A DNA stretch of 37,678 nucleotides from Candidatus Azambacteria bacterium (GCA_016200965.1 JACQDT010000042.1:1-37678), one strand, 5' to 3'. Positions 20,367 through 29,647 are shown, counted from the stretch's first letter. Translations and numbers: made by a program. The notes: a model not told the origin generated them from the sequence alone.

Positions 20367-22472
20367 TTTTTTCTGGTCTTTTTGCGCTTCTTTCGCGGAA
20401 AGATTGAGGCGGCCCTGAGAATCGATTTCCATAAGTTTGACGGGGATGATGTCGCCCATCTTGACCACGTCATGAGGATTTTTGATGAACGCATCCGAGA
20501 GCTGTGAGACGTGCACCAGCCCTTCCGTGCCGGGAAAAATTTCCACGAACGCCCCGAAATCCATGATGCGTTTCACCTTTCCTTGGAATATTTCTCCGAC
20601 CACCGCCTCGCGGGTGATGTTTTTTATCCATGCGACCGCTTTTTCCGCCGACTCTTGGCTGGTGGAGGTGATGAACACGGAACCGTCGTCTTCAATATCA
20701 ATAGCGACGCCGGTCTCATCAATGATCTCGTTGATCATCTTGCCGCCAGGGCCGATGACGTCTTTTATCTTATCGGGATTGATCTGCAGGGTGATAATAC
20801 GCGGAGCGTATTGGGACAGCTCTTTGCGCGGCTCGGCGAGTGCCCCCCGCATCACTTCAAGAATCTCAAGGCGCGCTTTGCGCGCCTGTGCAAGCGCTTC
20901 CGCAAGCACCTGTACGGCCACGCCGTCCACTTTCACATCCATCTGGATCGCAGTGACGCCGTCTTTCGTGCCCGCCACCTTAAAATCCATGTCCCCGTGA
21001 TGGTCTTCCGGGCCCTGGATGTCGGTGAGAATGGTATATTTTCCGCTTGCGTCGGACATGAGCCCCATCGCGATGCCTGCGGCGGGCGCTTTCATCGGTA
21101 TGCCGCCGTCCATCATGGCAAGCGTCGCGGCGCACACGGACGCCATGGAAGACGAACCGTTTGAAGAAAGCGTTTCGGATACCACTCGGATAGTGTAGGG
21201 AAATTCTTTTTGTTCCGGTATTAGATGTTCCAGCGCGCGCTCCGCAAGCGCGCCGTGGCCGATATCTCTGCGCGAAGGGCCGCGGAGTGATTTCACCTCG
21301 CCCACCGAAAACGGAGGGAAATTGTAATGATGCATGAAGCGCTTGAATCCCTTTTTCTCCATCGTGTCTATCCATTGTTGGTCGCCCGGCGCGCCGAGCG
21401 TGAGAATGGAAAGCACCTGTGTTTCGCCGCGGATGAATATGCCCGAACCGTGCGTGCGTGGGAGGAACGTCACGTACGACGCGAGCTCGCGCAACTCGTC
21501 CGGCTTTCTGCCGTCAGGCCGCCTGTTGTTATGGATCGCGTTTTCATGCACGATGCGGTTTATCTCTTCTTCGAATATGCGCTCGGCCTGTTTTGCTTTT
21601 TCGGGATGTTCCGGGTGAAGCCCGTTTATGTGCAAGGCAAGCTCCTTTTTCAGATTATTTAGGTTTTCCATGCGCTCGCTCTTTGAAGCGCCTTCGAATA
21701 ATGCCCGGTCAAGGCGCGTCCCCAAAAATGATTTTACCTGTCCCTCAAGCACTGCGTCTGTTTCCTGGAATTTCAGTTCCGCCTTTTTGATACCGATGGC
21801 TTTTACGATTTTATGTTGAAGCGCGACTATCTGCGCAATATAAGATTGTGCGAATGCAAGTGTTTCCACAACTTCATCTTCGGGAATTTGCGCGCCGTCG
21901 CCTTCTATCATGTTTATTGTGTCCGCGCCGCCCGCCACTACGAAGTCCATGGTGGAGCGGGTTCTTTCGTCGTAAGAAGGGTTCAGCACGAGTGTGCCGT
22001 CCACTTTTCCGACGCGCACCGCGCCGATGGGGCCTTTCCACGGGATGTCGGACATGGCCAGCGCGCATGATGCCGCAATGACGGATACCGTGTCGGGATC
22101 GTTTTCCTGGTCGATGGAAAGCACCGTCGTGACTATCTGCACTTCGTTGCGCATCGCGTGATCAAACAAGGGGCGCAGTGCGCGGTCAATAAGGCGTGCG
22201 GTGAGAATGCCTTCGTCGGACGCTCTTCGTTCGCGCTTGATGAAGCGCGAACCCATGATCTTCCCTGCCGCATAAAACCGCTCTTCGTAGTCCACCATGA
22301 GTGGAAAGTAATCAATGACGTCGTTGGCCCGCGCGCTCATGACCGCGGTGGCAAGGACGATCGTTTCTCCCAAAGACACGAACACCGCGCCGTTTGCCTG
22401 GCCGGCAAGGATATTTTTTCTTATCGTGAGCGTTTTTGAACCCAACTGCAATGAGAATTCTTTTGTCTCCAT
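20364..22472 (-). CDS. pnp: Polyribonucleotide nucleotidyltransferase (PNPase)
   Basis: A 3'-5' phosphorolytic exoribonuclease. About 702 residues from ATG 22472 (METKEFSLQLGSKTL); the upstream in-frame extension has no PNPase character. Two RNase PH domains are visible (FVSLGETIVLATAVM..., and GSGIFIRGETQVLSILTLGA further on) separated by the all-alpha linker. A KH domain (KIKDVIGPGGKMINEIIDET) and an S1 domain (GEIFQGKVKRIMDFGAFVEI) follow. The active-site run DFKVAGTKDGVTAIQMDVK is intact. It is downstream of rpsO, as in many bacteria, but with an NYN gene in between. Confidence 0.96.
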   Translation of the reverse strand: METKEFSLQLGSKTLTIRKNILAGQANGAVFVSLGETIVLATAVMSARANDVIDYFPLMVDYEERFYAAGKIMGSRFIKRERRASDEGILTARLIDRALRPLFDHAMRNEVQIVTTVLSIDQENDPDTVSVIAASCALAMSDIPWKGPIGAVRVGKVDGTLVLNPSYDERTRSTMDFVVAGGADTINMIEGDGAQIPEDEVVETLAFAQSYIAQIVALQHKIVKAIGIKKAELKFQETDAVLEGQVKSFLGTRLDRALFEGASKSERMENLNNLKKELALHINGLHPEHPEKAKQAERIFEEEINRIVHENAIHNNRRPDGRKPDELRELASYVTFLPRTHGSGIFIRGETQVLSILTLGAPGDQQWIDTMEKKGFKRFMHHYNFPPFSVGEVKSLRGPSRRDIGHGALAERALEHLIPEQKEFPYTIRVVSETLSSNGSSSMASVCAATLAMMDGGIPMKAPAAGIAMGLMSDASGKYTILTDIQGPEDHHGDMDFKVAGTKDGVTAIQMDVKVDGVAVQVLAEALAQARKARLEILEVMRGALAEPRKELSQYAPRIITLQINPDKIKDVIGPGGKMINEIIDETGVAIDIEDDGSVFITSTSQESAEKAVAWIKNITREAVVGEIFQGKVKRIMDFGAFVEIFPGTEGLVHVSQLSDAFIKNPHDVVKMGDIIPVKLMEIDSQGRLNLSAKEAQKDQKK

Positions 22473-22580
22473 GTATGTATGAAGCGGAGAAGGCGAGACC
22501 CGAAATCCAAAGCCATAAAGCAATACTTGTTTTTGCGCTATGGTTTTGTATTTTGAGCCGTGACCCCCCGTTTTTATTAA

Positions 22581-23087
22581 TTACCTTTTTAACAGATACT
22601 TTTCCTGGTCGGCACACAGGTCGATGAAGTCATCCGCCGCCTCGCGTAATTTTGCCGATGCACTGCGCGAAAACGCGGTTACTTCCGCCTGCTTGCCCAT
22701 GCTTTTGAGTTGTTCTATAAGCGGGACATAATCGCCGTCGCCGGAACAGAGCACTACCGCATCCACGGACGGCGCGATGCGCATGGCATCCACCGCGATG
22801 CCGACATCCCAGTCGGCTTTTTTGGCGCCTCCGTAAAATATCTGCAGATCTTTTTCGCGTGTTTCAATGCCAAGCTTGGTGAGCGCGTCGAAAAACCCCT
22901 TTTCCTCCCCCGATTCGGTGCGGATGACGTATGCGATGGCGCGCACCAACTGCCTTCCGGCAAGCGCGGCTTTCACTACTTCTTTGAAATTCACGCGCGC
23001 ATGGTACAAGTGTTTCGCGGAGTAGTAGAGGTTCTGCACGTCCATAAACACCGCCACGCGCTGATTCTTCTGTTTAATAACAGGCAT
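22581..23087 (-). CDS. NYN-domain (LabA/DUF88-type) putative RNase
   Basis: 168 residues: VAVFMDVQNLYYSAK (first Asp of the PIN-like active site), KADWDVGIAVDAM, VVLCSGDGDYVPLIEQLKSM (second acidic cluster) and a C-terminal helix. NYN proteins share the PIN nuclease fold and are thought to process RNA. Its position between rpsO and pnp fits an RNA-decay role. The clustering is observed; the function is inferred. Confidence 0.88.
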   Translation of the reverse strand: MPVIKQKNQRVAVFMDVQNLYYSAKHLYHARVNFKEVVKAALAGRQLVRAIAYVIRTESGEEKGFFDALTKLGIETREKDLQIFYGGAKKADWDVGIAVDAMRIAPSVDAVVLCSGDGDYVPLIEQLKSMGKQAEVTAFSRSASAKLREAADDFIDLCADQEKYLLKR

Positions 23088-23360
23088 GCCAATGTGATTT
23101 AAGATTTACGAGCCCAATGCGAAGTAAATCTTACTTTCACATTGAGCACCCCGCCCTTATTTTGCTTCCGAGCAACCCTGTGATGCGCGAGGAGCGGATA
23201 GCTCCACTCCGCTTTAGGGCGAAGCGCTTCGCCCCGTGAGGGATATGCCTATCCGGCATGCGCACTTCGCTGGCTACTCCGTTGGCAAAATAAGGGCGGG
23301 GTAAGGTTTTGTTTCCAAAATAACTTCGCGGCTTGCGCCTCGTTATTTTGGTCAAAGCCC
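23088..23360. repeat. Cluster of three nested inverted repeats between rpsO and the NYN gene
   Basis: No gene in 273 bases. Three hairpins: AATGTGATTTAAGATTTAC (23091-23109) with its partner at 23124-23143; a perfect 17-bp pair CCCCGCCCTTATTTTGC (23149-23165) / GCAAAATAAGGGCGGGG (23285-23301) enclosing GGGCGAAGCGCTTCGCCC; and CCAAAATAAC/GTTATTTTGG (23315-23351). It may be a palindromic mobile repeat, or an RNA-processing site controlling the rpsO-NYN-pnp message. Confidence 0.65.
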
Positions 23361-23627
23361 TTACTTTCTTAACCCGAGTTTTTTTACCACCGCGCTGTAG
23401 CGTTTTTTGTCGGTCTGGCCGAGATAATCCAAAAGGCGTTTTCGCCGGGAGACCATTTTGAGAAGTCCCCGGCGGGAGTGATTGTCTTTTTTATGCTTTT
23501 TGAGATGATCGGTCAGTCGCGCGATTTCCTCGGAAAAAAGAGCGACTTGCACCTCGGGAGAGCCGGTATCCGTGTCGTGGGTCCGAATATCCTTAATGAT
23601 CTTTGTTTTCTCTTTTGCGGGAATCAT
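23361..23627 (-). CDS. rpsO: 30S ribosomal protein S15
   Basis: 88 residues, the normal length. [40 protein letters not shown] and [10 protein letters not shown] are diagnostic. S15 binds the three-way junction of 16S rRNA helices 20-22 and starts assembly of the platform. It is preceded by a hairpin leader that probably mediates autoregulation. Confidence 0.97.
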   Translation of the reverse strand: MIPAKEKTKIIKDIRTHDTDTGSPEVQVALFSEEIARLTDHLKKHKKDNHSRRGLLKMVSRRKRLLDYLGQTDKKRYSAVVKKLGLRK

Positions 23628-23768
23628 ACCCAGTAGTAGAACTTTGACAGTATAGCATCGCGCTCTTGCTATTACTAAAAGTTCATTCGTTTAATTATTC
23701 TTTGTATTACATGCGCCGGTAGATGCGGTCGCCTGTGGCGACCAGTCAAAGTTTCACTACTGGGCATA
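23628..23768 (-). promoter_or_regulatory. Long hairpin leader of rpsO
   Basis: The two ends of the leader pair: CCCAGTAGTGAAACTTTGAC (23744-23763) with GTCAAAGTTCTACTACTGGG (23631-23650), near-perfect over about 19 bp. The far arm touches the start codon region. Inside is GGTCGCC/GGCGACC (23726-23742). S15 leaders in other bacteria mimic its rRNA site and block translation, and this fold would suit that. The match to a known S15 leader class is not established. Confidence 0.65.
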
Positions 23769-23775
23769 TTTGCCT

Positions 23776-23804
23776 AATATATCATAGATGGCAAAAATAC
23801 GCAA
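23776..23804 (-). promoter_or_regulatory. rpsO promoter
   Basis: The -35 element is TTGCGT (23799-23804), with a 17-bp spacer and -10 TATATT (23776-23781), about ten bases before the first paired base of the leader. Confidence 0.65.
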
Positions 23805-23823
23805 CCACCATCAATAAGGACCT

Positions 23824-23864
23824 AAAAAGCTAACAGCGGAACCTTTTTGGTTCCGCTGTTATAA
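23824..23864 (-). terminator. Intrinsic terminator after 23859-24443
   Basis: A 12-bp stem AACAGCGGAACC/GGTTCCGCTGTT with a five-base loop, followed on the minus strand by AGCTTTTTAGG. It overlaps the stop codon of the membrane protein gene. Confidence 0.8.
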
Positions 23865-24443
23865 TACCTTAGATCGTTTTGCCAACACGCCAACCGCCGC
23901 GTGAAGCACAAGGCAGTTGATCGGATACGCAAGGTCTTGAAACTGACCTTGCCACCTCAACAAAACGACAGCAATACTCAAAATGTACGCACTGCTCCAT
24001 ATGAACCAAGGAAGAGCTTTCTCGTTTTTGGGATTTTTCCGCACGCCTCGCATGGTTGGCACAAACGAAACCAAAATAGAGCCCTGCATTATCAGGTTTG
24101 CGTACGTGGCGGATTGATACCACCACCACGCGCACCCGGACAAGAACCCTATTCCAAGAGCGAAAACATCCCAAATATTCAACCGAGAGAGTTTTCCTTT
24201 TGCAATCGCAAAAAGAAATGTGAGCAAGCAAGCAATGGAACTTGCAAGCGGGAGTATGCTTTTTACCCAATTCCCGCTCATCACTTTGTAACTCCCAAAG
24301 TTAAGAAACGTAAGAAATGCCCACAACGTCCATGTTGCTGTATTTGGCCTGGATGTTCCTTGAATCATCTGCTTGTTGTAAAGAGCAAAAGCTGTAACAT
24401 GCATTACCCCGGCCGTTATGCCGAGGATGAGATCCACAGACAT
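23859..24443 (-). CDS. Multi-span membrane protein, unknown function
   Basis: 194 residues with about six or seven membrane spans (LILGITAGVMHVTAFALYN, LPLASSIACLLTFLFAIAKG, IWDVFALGIGFLSGCAWWWY, LVLHAAVGVLA). The stretch TSRPNTATWTLWAFLTFLN resembles the PQ-loop region of small sugar-transporter-like proteins, so a transporter of that kind is one possibility. ATG 24443 follows AAGGAGACAGTT. A single-gene unit with its own promoter and terminator. Confidence 0.75.
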   Translation of the reverse strand: MSVDLILGITAGVMHVTAFALYNKQMIQGTSRPNTATWTLWAFLTFLNFGSYKVMSGNWVKSILPLASSIACLLTFLFAIAKGKLSRLNIWDVFALGIGFLSGCAWWWYQSATYANLIMQGSILVSFVPTMRGVRKNPKNEKALPWFIWSSAYILSIAVVLLRWQGQFQDLAYPINCLVLHAAVGVLAKRSKVL

Positions 24444-24503
24444 AACTGTCTCCTTGTGCGGCTTGCCGAGCCGTGCGGGTCAGCATCACAGCTTGACACT
24501 AGC

Positions 24504-24532
24504 TATATAGCATATGCATATGTTCTCGTCAA
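24504..24532 (-). promoter_or_regulatory. Promoter of the membrane protein gene
   Basis: The -35 element is TTGACG (24527-24532), with a 17-bp spacer and -10 TATATA (24504-24509). The spacer contains GCATATGCATATGC-type symmetry that could serve as an operator. Confidence 0.7.
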
Positions 24533-24588
24533 GACCCGCCACGTCGTAAAAAATTGTATACTATAAATAGGGAGAAAAGCGCGCATTT

Positions 24589-24738
24589 GGCCTAGCAGTC
24601 CTGTCTCGTCCGGGAACATCCCGCAGGCGCGCCAGCTTGGTGCCCCGCCGTGCGGGGCTGGCGCACCGAGGGCGAAGAACATTTCATCGCTGGAACGAAA
24701 TGATTCTGTTTCCAAGGACGAGACAGGACTGCCAGGCC
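24589..24738. ncRNA. Long-stem structured element before the recombinase gene
   Basis: Arms 24589-24611 and 24716-24738 pair over 23 positions with a single A/C mismatch on the plus strand, which becomes G-U if read on the minus strand. Inside are GCGCCAGC/GCTGGCGC with CCCCGC/GCGGGG (24632-24667), CATTTC/GAAATG and GGGAACATCCC. No ORF. It is either a stand-alone RNA with a 6S-like rod shape or a leader that could hide the recombinase start at 24740. Confidence 0.5.
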
Positions 24739-24775
24739 CATGACTCACTGTGAAACGAGTATATCCGAGACCCGT

Positions 24776-26950
24776 ATGAAAGGTCACATCAACGATTTTT
24801 TGGAATATCTGGAAATTGAGAAGAACCGGTCGGCAAAAACGCTGGAAAACTACCGCCGGTATATTCTTGCATTTGTTTCTTTTGCCGGGATTGCCGATCC
24901 GTCGGACATCACCGCCCAGAAAGTGCGGAGCTTCCATGTGCACCTGAACCGGATTGGCTTGAAGAAAAACACGCAAGCGTATTATTTGGTTGCGCTCCGC
25001 TCGTTTCTGAAGTTTTTGGCAAAACGCGACATAAAAAGTTTTTCCGCTGACAAAGTGGAGCTGGGAAGGATGCCGGAGCGCGAGCTGGCGTTTTTGGATC
25101 TCCAGGAAGTAATGCGCCTGCTTGCGGCGCCCGAGGGGGACGACATTGCGGCGTTGCGCGACCGCGCGATTCTAGAGACGCTTTTTTCCACGGGCTTGCG
25201 GGTGTCGGAACTCACGGGGCTTAACAGAGAAAACGTCAATATCGAGCGCGGTGAATTCGCGGTGCGCGGCAAGGGGAGCAAATTGCGGGTGGTGTTTCTG
25301 TCTCCGGAGGCGAAAGAAACGTTGGGCGCGTATCTTGCAAAAAGGACCGATGTGCACGACGCGCTCTTTGTGAGGTATCGCGCGAAGCAGGAGCAGGCGG
25401 CGGAGCTTCGCCTGACGCCGCGTTCGGTCCAGCGGATCATAAAAAAATATGCGGTTAAGGCGGGTATCGTGAAAAAAGTGACGCCGCATCAATTGCGTCA
25501 TTGTCTTCATCCCGATACGCTTATTTTTTTGCCACAGGGCATAACTAACGCAAAAAGTTTATATACGACAAAAACAAAAATTACCTCTTTTGATTTTAAG
25601 GCATTGCGCTTTGCTTCTGGCAAGATTATCAATAAGACAAAACATCAGGCGAAAGGGATGCTTTCTCTTCTGGCTGACGGCTATGAACTGACCTGTTCTT
25701 CTCAACACCGTCTCTTTACCATCGGCACTGACGGGATCGAGGAAGTTTTTGCCGGAGATCTCAAAATTGGAGATTATATTGCCGGAGTCAAGCACGTGAG
25801 AGTTGATGGCCATGCCAAAACCGCGCACCCATTTTTAAGCGTAAAAATGTGGCGATATCTTGGATATGTTATCGGTGATGGAACGGTCAGCGAACGGAGA
25901 AGAGGGATTATTATTACTGACAAAAACAGAAGGAGGATAGCATTTTATTACGATCTCCTCGTTTCAATAGGACATAAACCCATTATGCATCAGAAACCTG
26001 GTTCCGCGAGCTATACCTTGCATTTTTATTCCAAGAAAATGGTGAGCTTTTTAAGAAGCATCGGATGTACCACCATCGGAAACAAAAAACGGGTACCCCC
26101 GCTCATTTTTAAGGCAAGCAAAAATGAAGTACGGGCGTTCCTCGCCGGTTTTTATGATGCTGAAGGGAACGAAGGAACGGGTGGTGTAAGAATATTCTCT
26201 TCAAGCAAAATGCTACTTTTGGAAGTTCAGGCTCTGTTTTTGTTGCTTGGCATAGATATTCGTTTATACGAAAGAAACCGTCGGGTCCGCTTGCCGGATA
26301 AGAAGATGACGCAACACACCATGTATTCTTTACAAATTTTGCGTTTGCCGGACCAACTGTCCTTTCTGCAAAAGATTCCGACATTCAAAAATGTTTTATC
26401 ATCACTTAGAAAGAATGCCAACAGCGATAAATTGCCGGTCAGATCTCTCTTGCGAAAAATATACTTTGGGCTGGGCGGCGGGCATTGGAAACAATTCGCG
26501 CAGTGGCTCAAAGCGGATAACCATATTGATATCTATCGGTATATTGGAGCAACAACAAAGATAGTTCTCACGAAAGAAACAGCATTGAAAATAATCGCGC
26601 TTTTAAGAAAAATAAACTGCCAGGATCCGCGCCTCTCTGTTTTAGAAAATTTGGCAAATGATAAACATGTTAAATGGTTAAGGGTAAAAAAGATAAAAAA
26701 GATTGACTACAACGAAGCTATGTACGATTTTGCCGTTTCTCCCCACCAAACGCTTGTGACGAATGGTATTATTTCTCACAATTCATTTGCCACCGATCTT
26801 TTACAAAACGGCGCGGACATCAGGTCGGTGCAGGCGATGCTCGGCCATTCAAGCATTGCCACGACCCAGATATACACCCATTACACCGACAAACACCTCA
26901 GGGAGATCCATAAAAAGTTCCACGGACAAAAACCTAGTTCTTCAAATTAA
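24776..26950 (+). CDS. xerC: XerC/XerD-type tyrosine recombinase interrupted by an intein
   Basis: The host protein is a tyrosine recombinase of about 297 residues after splicing, expected to resolve chromosome dimers at dif or to act as an integrase. I prefer ATG 24776 ([20 protein letters not shown]) to ATG 24740, which sits at the edge of the hairpin element. Counting from 24740, the catalytic residues are Arg154 (TGLRVSEL), Lys178, His250 and Arg253 (HQLRH), His703 (LGHSS) and Tyr712 (TTQIYTHY). The intein lies between HQLRH and SFATDLL. The gene ends 17 bases inside the convergent pilus gene at 26934. Whether it is XerC, XerD or a single XerH-type recombinase cannot be told from sequence alone. 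Confidence 0.93.
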   Translation: MKGHINDFLEYLEIEKNRSAKTLENYRRYILAFVSFAGIADPSDITAQKVRSFHVHLNRIGLKKNTQAYYLVALRSFLKFLAKRDIKSFSADKVELGRMPERELAFLDLQEVMRLLAAPEGDDIAALRDRAILETLFSTGLRVSELTGLNRENVNIERGEFAVRGKGSKLRVVFLSPEAKETLGAYLAKRTDVHDALFVRYRAKQEQAAELRLTPRSVQRIIKKYAVKAGIVKKVTPHQLRHCLHPDTLIFLPQGITNAKSLYTTKTKITSFDFKALRFASGKIINKTKHQAKGMLSLLADGYELTCSSQHRLFTIGTDGIEEVFAGDLKIGDYIAGVKHVRVDGHAKTAHPFLSVKMWRYLGYVIGDGTVSERRRGIIITDKNRRRIAFYYDLLVSIGHKPIMHQKPGSASYTLHFYSKKMVSFLRSIGCTTIGNKKRVPPLIFKASKNEVRAFLAGFYDAEGNEGTGGVRIFSSSKMLLLEVQALFLLLGIDIRLYERNRRVRLPDKKMTQHTMYSLQILRLPDQLSFLQKIPTFKNVLSSLRKNANSDKLPVRSLLRKIYFGLGGGHWKQFAQWLKADNHIDIYRYIGATTKIVLTKETALKIIALLRKINCQDPRLSVLENLANDKHVKWLRVKKIKKIDYNEAMYDFAVSPHQTLVTNGIISHNSFATDLLQNGADIRSVQAMLGHSSIATTQIYTHYTDKHLREIHKKFHGQKPSSSN
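25502..26782 (+). mobile_element. 427-residue intein with LAGLIDADG homing endonuclease
   Basis: The first residue is Cys (CLHPDTLIF, block A). TCSSQHRLF is block B with the expected Thr and His. [10 protein letters not shown] (block C) and [11 protein letters not shown] (block E) are the two LAGLIDADG helices, with both acidic catalytic residues present. The end, [21 protein letters not shown], matches blocks F and G with the terminal His-Asn. The next residue is Ser, a valid splicing nucleophile. All splicing residues are intact. Base composition is visibly more A/T-rich than the flanking extein, a sign of transfer. It spans residues 255-681 counted from 24740. Confidence 0.95.
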
Positions 26951-27182
26951 ACCGTTTCGCGATTTTTTCGTATCCTTCAATATCGAACATAATAACCTGG
27001 CTTTCCGCCGCCCGTTCGTCAATGTTAAACGCCGCGCGTATGTTTCCAACGACAAAAAGAATCGCCGTTGCGGAAACGTATATCCACGCGCATAGGATGA
27101 CGACCGAAGCGACTGTATAGGTATTGCGCTTCAGCATTTCTATCCAGCTGATTTTTTTCAATTGTTCAAGCGAGGCGTTCAT
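26934..27182 (-). CDS. Small membrane protein at the end of the pilus operon
   Basis: 82 residues with one membrane span ([22 protein letters not shown]) and short flanks. It overlaps the PilO-like gene by four bases, so it is translationally coupled. The position fits a PilP-like or accessory component, but the sequence does not show PilP features. Its stop lies within the 3' end of the recombinase gene on the other strand. Confidence 0.65.
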   Translation of the reverse strand: MNASLEQLKKISWIEMLKRNTYTVASVVILCAWIYVSATAILFVVGNIRAAFNIDERAAESQVIMFDIEGYEKIAKRFNLKN

Positions 27183-27730
27183 AACGCGGCATCTTTAAAA
27201 TAAATTACTCCGGCCAAAGTTGCTTTTGTCGGGCCATCAAGTCCGTTTGGAAAAGAAAAAGACAGATTTTTCACCTCAATGAAATACGGCGCGCTTTCGA
27301 ATTCTTTCAAAAGCGCCCGCACTGTTTTCAGAGAGCCGGTTGCTTCCATGGAAAAAGAAAGTTCTCTTTGCGATGATTCGTTGAGCGTCGGAACGGGATC
27401 GTAATGAGTGACCGCCTCATTGAAGGTCCGCGCCGCCGCGCTTGCGATATAATTTGCCACAACGGGAAAATTGTCTATCGGGGGGATCGCGGATTCAAGC
27501 GTTTCGACGTGGGGGCTCACGCGCGCGTAGTCGGTCCGCAAGCGGTCAAAAAACTCGTATTTTTTGCTGAAGGCGGTAAACTCGTTGCGTGCCTGCTCTA
27601 TTTCATGCGTGACGTCCGTTATTTTTCCCGCAAGGTACAGGACAATAAAAACGCTCGCAATGGAAATCCCGAGCAATTTTAAGATGAGCGCGATCCAATG
27701 GCGGGCAGAGTATGAAAAATATTTCTTCAT
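27179..27730 (-). CDS. pilO: PilO-like type IV pilus inner-membrane protein
   Basis: 183 residues: one membrane span (LKLLGISIASVFIVLYLAGK), a coiled coil (ITDVTHEIEQARNEFTAF) and a ferredoxin-like domain (RELSFSMEATGSLKTVRALL, VKNLSFSFP). This is the layout of PilO, which links PilN to the rest of the alignment complex. It overlaps the pilM-pilN gene by four bases. Divergence from model PilO is large, so the symbol is by layout and position. Confidence 0.75.
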   Translation of the reverse strand: MKKYFSYSARHWIALILKLLGISIASVFIVLYLAGKITDVTHEIEQARNEFTAFSKKYEFFDRLRTDYARVSPHVETLESAIPPIDNFPVVANYIASAAARTFNEAVTHYDPVPTLNESSQRELSFSMEATGSLKTVRALLKEFESAPYFIEVKNLSFSFPNGLDGPTKATLAGVIYFKDAAL

Positions 27731-29205
27731 AATTCTTTCTTTAAGGTGAGAACGACATTCGTGCTTATTTGTTCCCGCTGAGTGACGCTCAAAAATGGCA
27801 TTTCTACTTTTTCGTAGGCGCCGCTTGTTTCCAGCGCTTTTTTAAATGCGATTGCTTCATCTCTCGTGGCCGCGCTGAACTGGACGACTATCGTTCCTTC
27901 CGCGCGGCGCGTGCCAATGCTCGCGACCGCGATGTTTTTATAGGTGAGCGACGGGAGCATGCGGTCAAATACCGCCGACCAGCGAGGCATTTTCGCTTCG
28001 ATCGCGGTAAGTTGTCCGACGGTCGCATTGAATTTTCCCGCGGTTTGCTCAAGCTCGGCTACCGGCGCCCAGGCCGCCTGCGCGCTCCCTTTATTGGCAA
28101 TTTGTACATTGAGATTTTTTTGCACTCTCATGAGAAAAAAGAGCGTGACGCCAAAGAGCACCACCAGGAGAAACGCGGTTGCATTTATGATGTCGGACCA
28201 TAGCGACGCGTACGCGCGGAAACGGCGTGCGCGGTATGCTTCCTCGGTGCCGACGGGCATTAAGCTTACAAGCGCGTCTTCTTCTCTCGGGATGAGTCCG
28301 CGCATTGCCGATCCGAACGCGGCGACATGGGAATCGGTCAGTTCCACCGAATGCACAAGGCGCGGATGTTCAAGAGAAAGCCCGAGCTCTTTTGAAAGGT
28401 AGGAAGAAATTTCTTCTTTTTGGGCGAAATAGGAAAGAACTACTATCGCAGAGAGAGCGGTTTCCGGATATTCAACCTGGAAAAAATTAAGCACTTTGAA
28501 GGCCTCATCTTTCACGAACGTTTTGAACTCCTCGATAGTATGGAGCGCGGCAGGCATCGCCACAAAACGGCTGAATTGGAACTCTCCCTGAGCCGCGGCC
28601 GAGAATTCTATCCCTTCGTCAAGCATGCGTATGATGAGTCCCGCTTTGTCTTTGAAATTACCGAGCGCGCGCGCGACGGAAATCTGGGGAATTTCAAATG
28701 CAAGCGGTTCAAGCCCGGCTTGTTCGCATACCTCGGTGTACTCGTTGATATTTTTTTTCAGGGCAAAGGTCACGAGCGCGTTTTGGTACAGCGGACTATG
28801 GGAAACGGCCGGCTGCCAGTCGTAGTATATGTCTTCGGGAGAAACGGGAAAGAGCGTTTTTGAACCGAAATTAAGCATGAGCGATTCCCCTATCTGCTCC
28901 GGCCTCATGGGAGGAAATTTCATGATGTCGGTGAATACGAACGCGGAGGGAAGCGCGAGGATGATGTATTTTGATTTGAATACGTCTTTGTTTTGCTGTA
29001 CGAAATTTTTTATGGCGGCGGTGAGCCCCGCTTTATTTTTCACCATCCCCTGCGAGATGGAGTCCGGAGGAAGCGCCGCGCTTTTTTTGCTTACGCGTAT
29101 GCCGCCTTTTTTGTCGCGTTCGCACAGCACCGCAAGCATATATCCTTGGGTGATTTCCACGCCGACTATTTTTTCAACCGGCCTGAATAATTGGGCAAGG
29201 TCCAT
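27727..29205 (-). CDS. PilM-PilN fusion protein
   Basis: 492 residues. Residues 1 to about 335 are the actin-like PilM domain (VGVEITQGYMLAVLCE; FGSKTLFPVSPEDIYYDW; KAGLIIRMLDEGIEFSAAA; VELTDSHVAAFGSAMRGL). Residues from about 340 give a membrane span (ATAFLLVVLFGVTLFFLM), a coiled coil and a PilN-like ferredoxin domain (IAVASIGTRRAEGTIVVQFS). In most bacteria PilM is cytosolic and binds the PilN tail; here they are one chain. This arrangement is seen in pilus operons of this lineage, to my knowledge. Confidence 0.85.
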   Translation of the reverse strand: MDLAQLFRPVEKIVGVEITQGYMLAVLCERDKKGGIRVSKKSAALPPDSISQGMVKNKAGLTAAIKNFVQQNKDVFKSKYIILALPSAFVFTDIMKFPPMRPEQIGESLMLNFGSKTLFPVSPEDIYYDWQPAVSHSPLYQNALVTFALKKNINEYTEVCEQAGLEPLAFEIPQISVARALGNFKDKAGLIIRMLDEGIEFSAAAQGEFQFSRFVAMPAALHTIEEFKTFVKDEAFKVLNFFQVEYPETALSAIVVLSYFAQKEEISSYLSKELGLSLEHPRLVHSVELTDSHVAAFGSAMRGLIPREEDALVSLMPVGTEEAYRARRFRAYASLWSDIINATAFLLVVLFGVTLFFLMRVQKNLNVQIANKGSAQAAWAPVAELEQTAGKFNATVGQLTAIEAKMPRWSAVFDRMLPSLTYKNIAVASIGTRRAEGTIVVQFSAATRDEAIAFKKALETSGAYEKVEMPFLSVTQREQISTNVVLTLKKEL

Positions 29206-29206
29206 A

Positions 29207-29647
29207 TTACAATTCTTTCCACGATACCTGACTTATTTTACCATTAGTTGCGTCTACGCTCAAAATCGCCTCTATTTTTCTTGTTCTGCTCCCGAGCGTG
29301 CCGGTGGCGATAAGACAATCCTGCCCTGAAGAAATCGTTTGCGAGCACGTTGACGCCGTGTCTTTTTCCACCACCACTTTCGTGCATACGGTCGTGCCGT
29401 TGAGCGAACATCCCGCGGGGATGAAATAGCCGGTATTGGTGAAGGCCTTGCTTCGCGCCACGCGGAGCATCGCGTCTTTTATTCCCGACTGTGCCCCGGT
29501 AAACGCGTCGCGTGAGTCGCCTTGCGCCTGCGACATGAACCCTTCAAAAAGGCCGGAGGAAACCATGGAAAGCCCCACGGCGAGTAAAATAAGAATGACG
29601 GCGAGTACCGTTCCAAGCAGGGCGGCACCCTGCTCTTGATTCAACAA
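29207..29647 (-). CDS. PilX-like pilus accessory protein
   Basis: 146 residues if started at TTG 29647. EQGAALLGTVLAVILILLAV resembles the N-terminal hydrophobic helix of PilX-type pilins, followed by a beta-rich exported part with two Cys pairs (AGCSLNGTTVCTK, STCSQTISSGQDCLIATGT). The reading frame is open further upstream to ATG 29821, but that part is encoded by the palindromic repeat 29649-29812 and has no protein character of its own. The GGGGGAG end of the repeat may serve as the ribosome site. The start is therefore uncertain. Confidence 0.7.
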   Translation of the reverse strand: MLNQEQGAALLGTVLAVILILLAVGLSMVSSGLFEGFMSQAQGDSRDAFTGAQSGIKDAMLRVARSKAFTNTGYFIPAGCSLNGTTVCTKVVVEKDTASTCSQTISSGQDCLIATGTLGSRTRKIEAILSVDATNGKISQVSWKEL

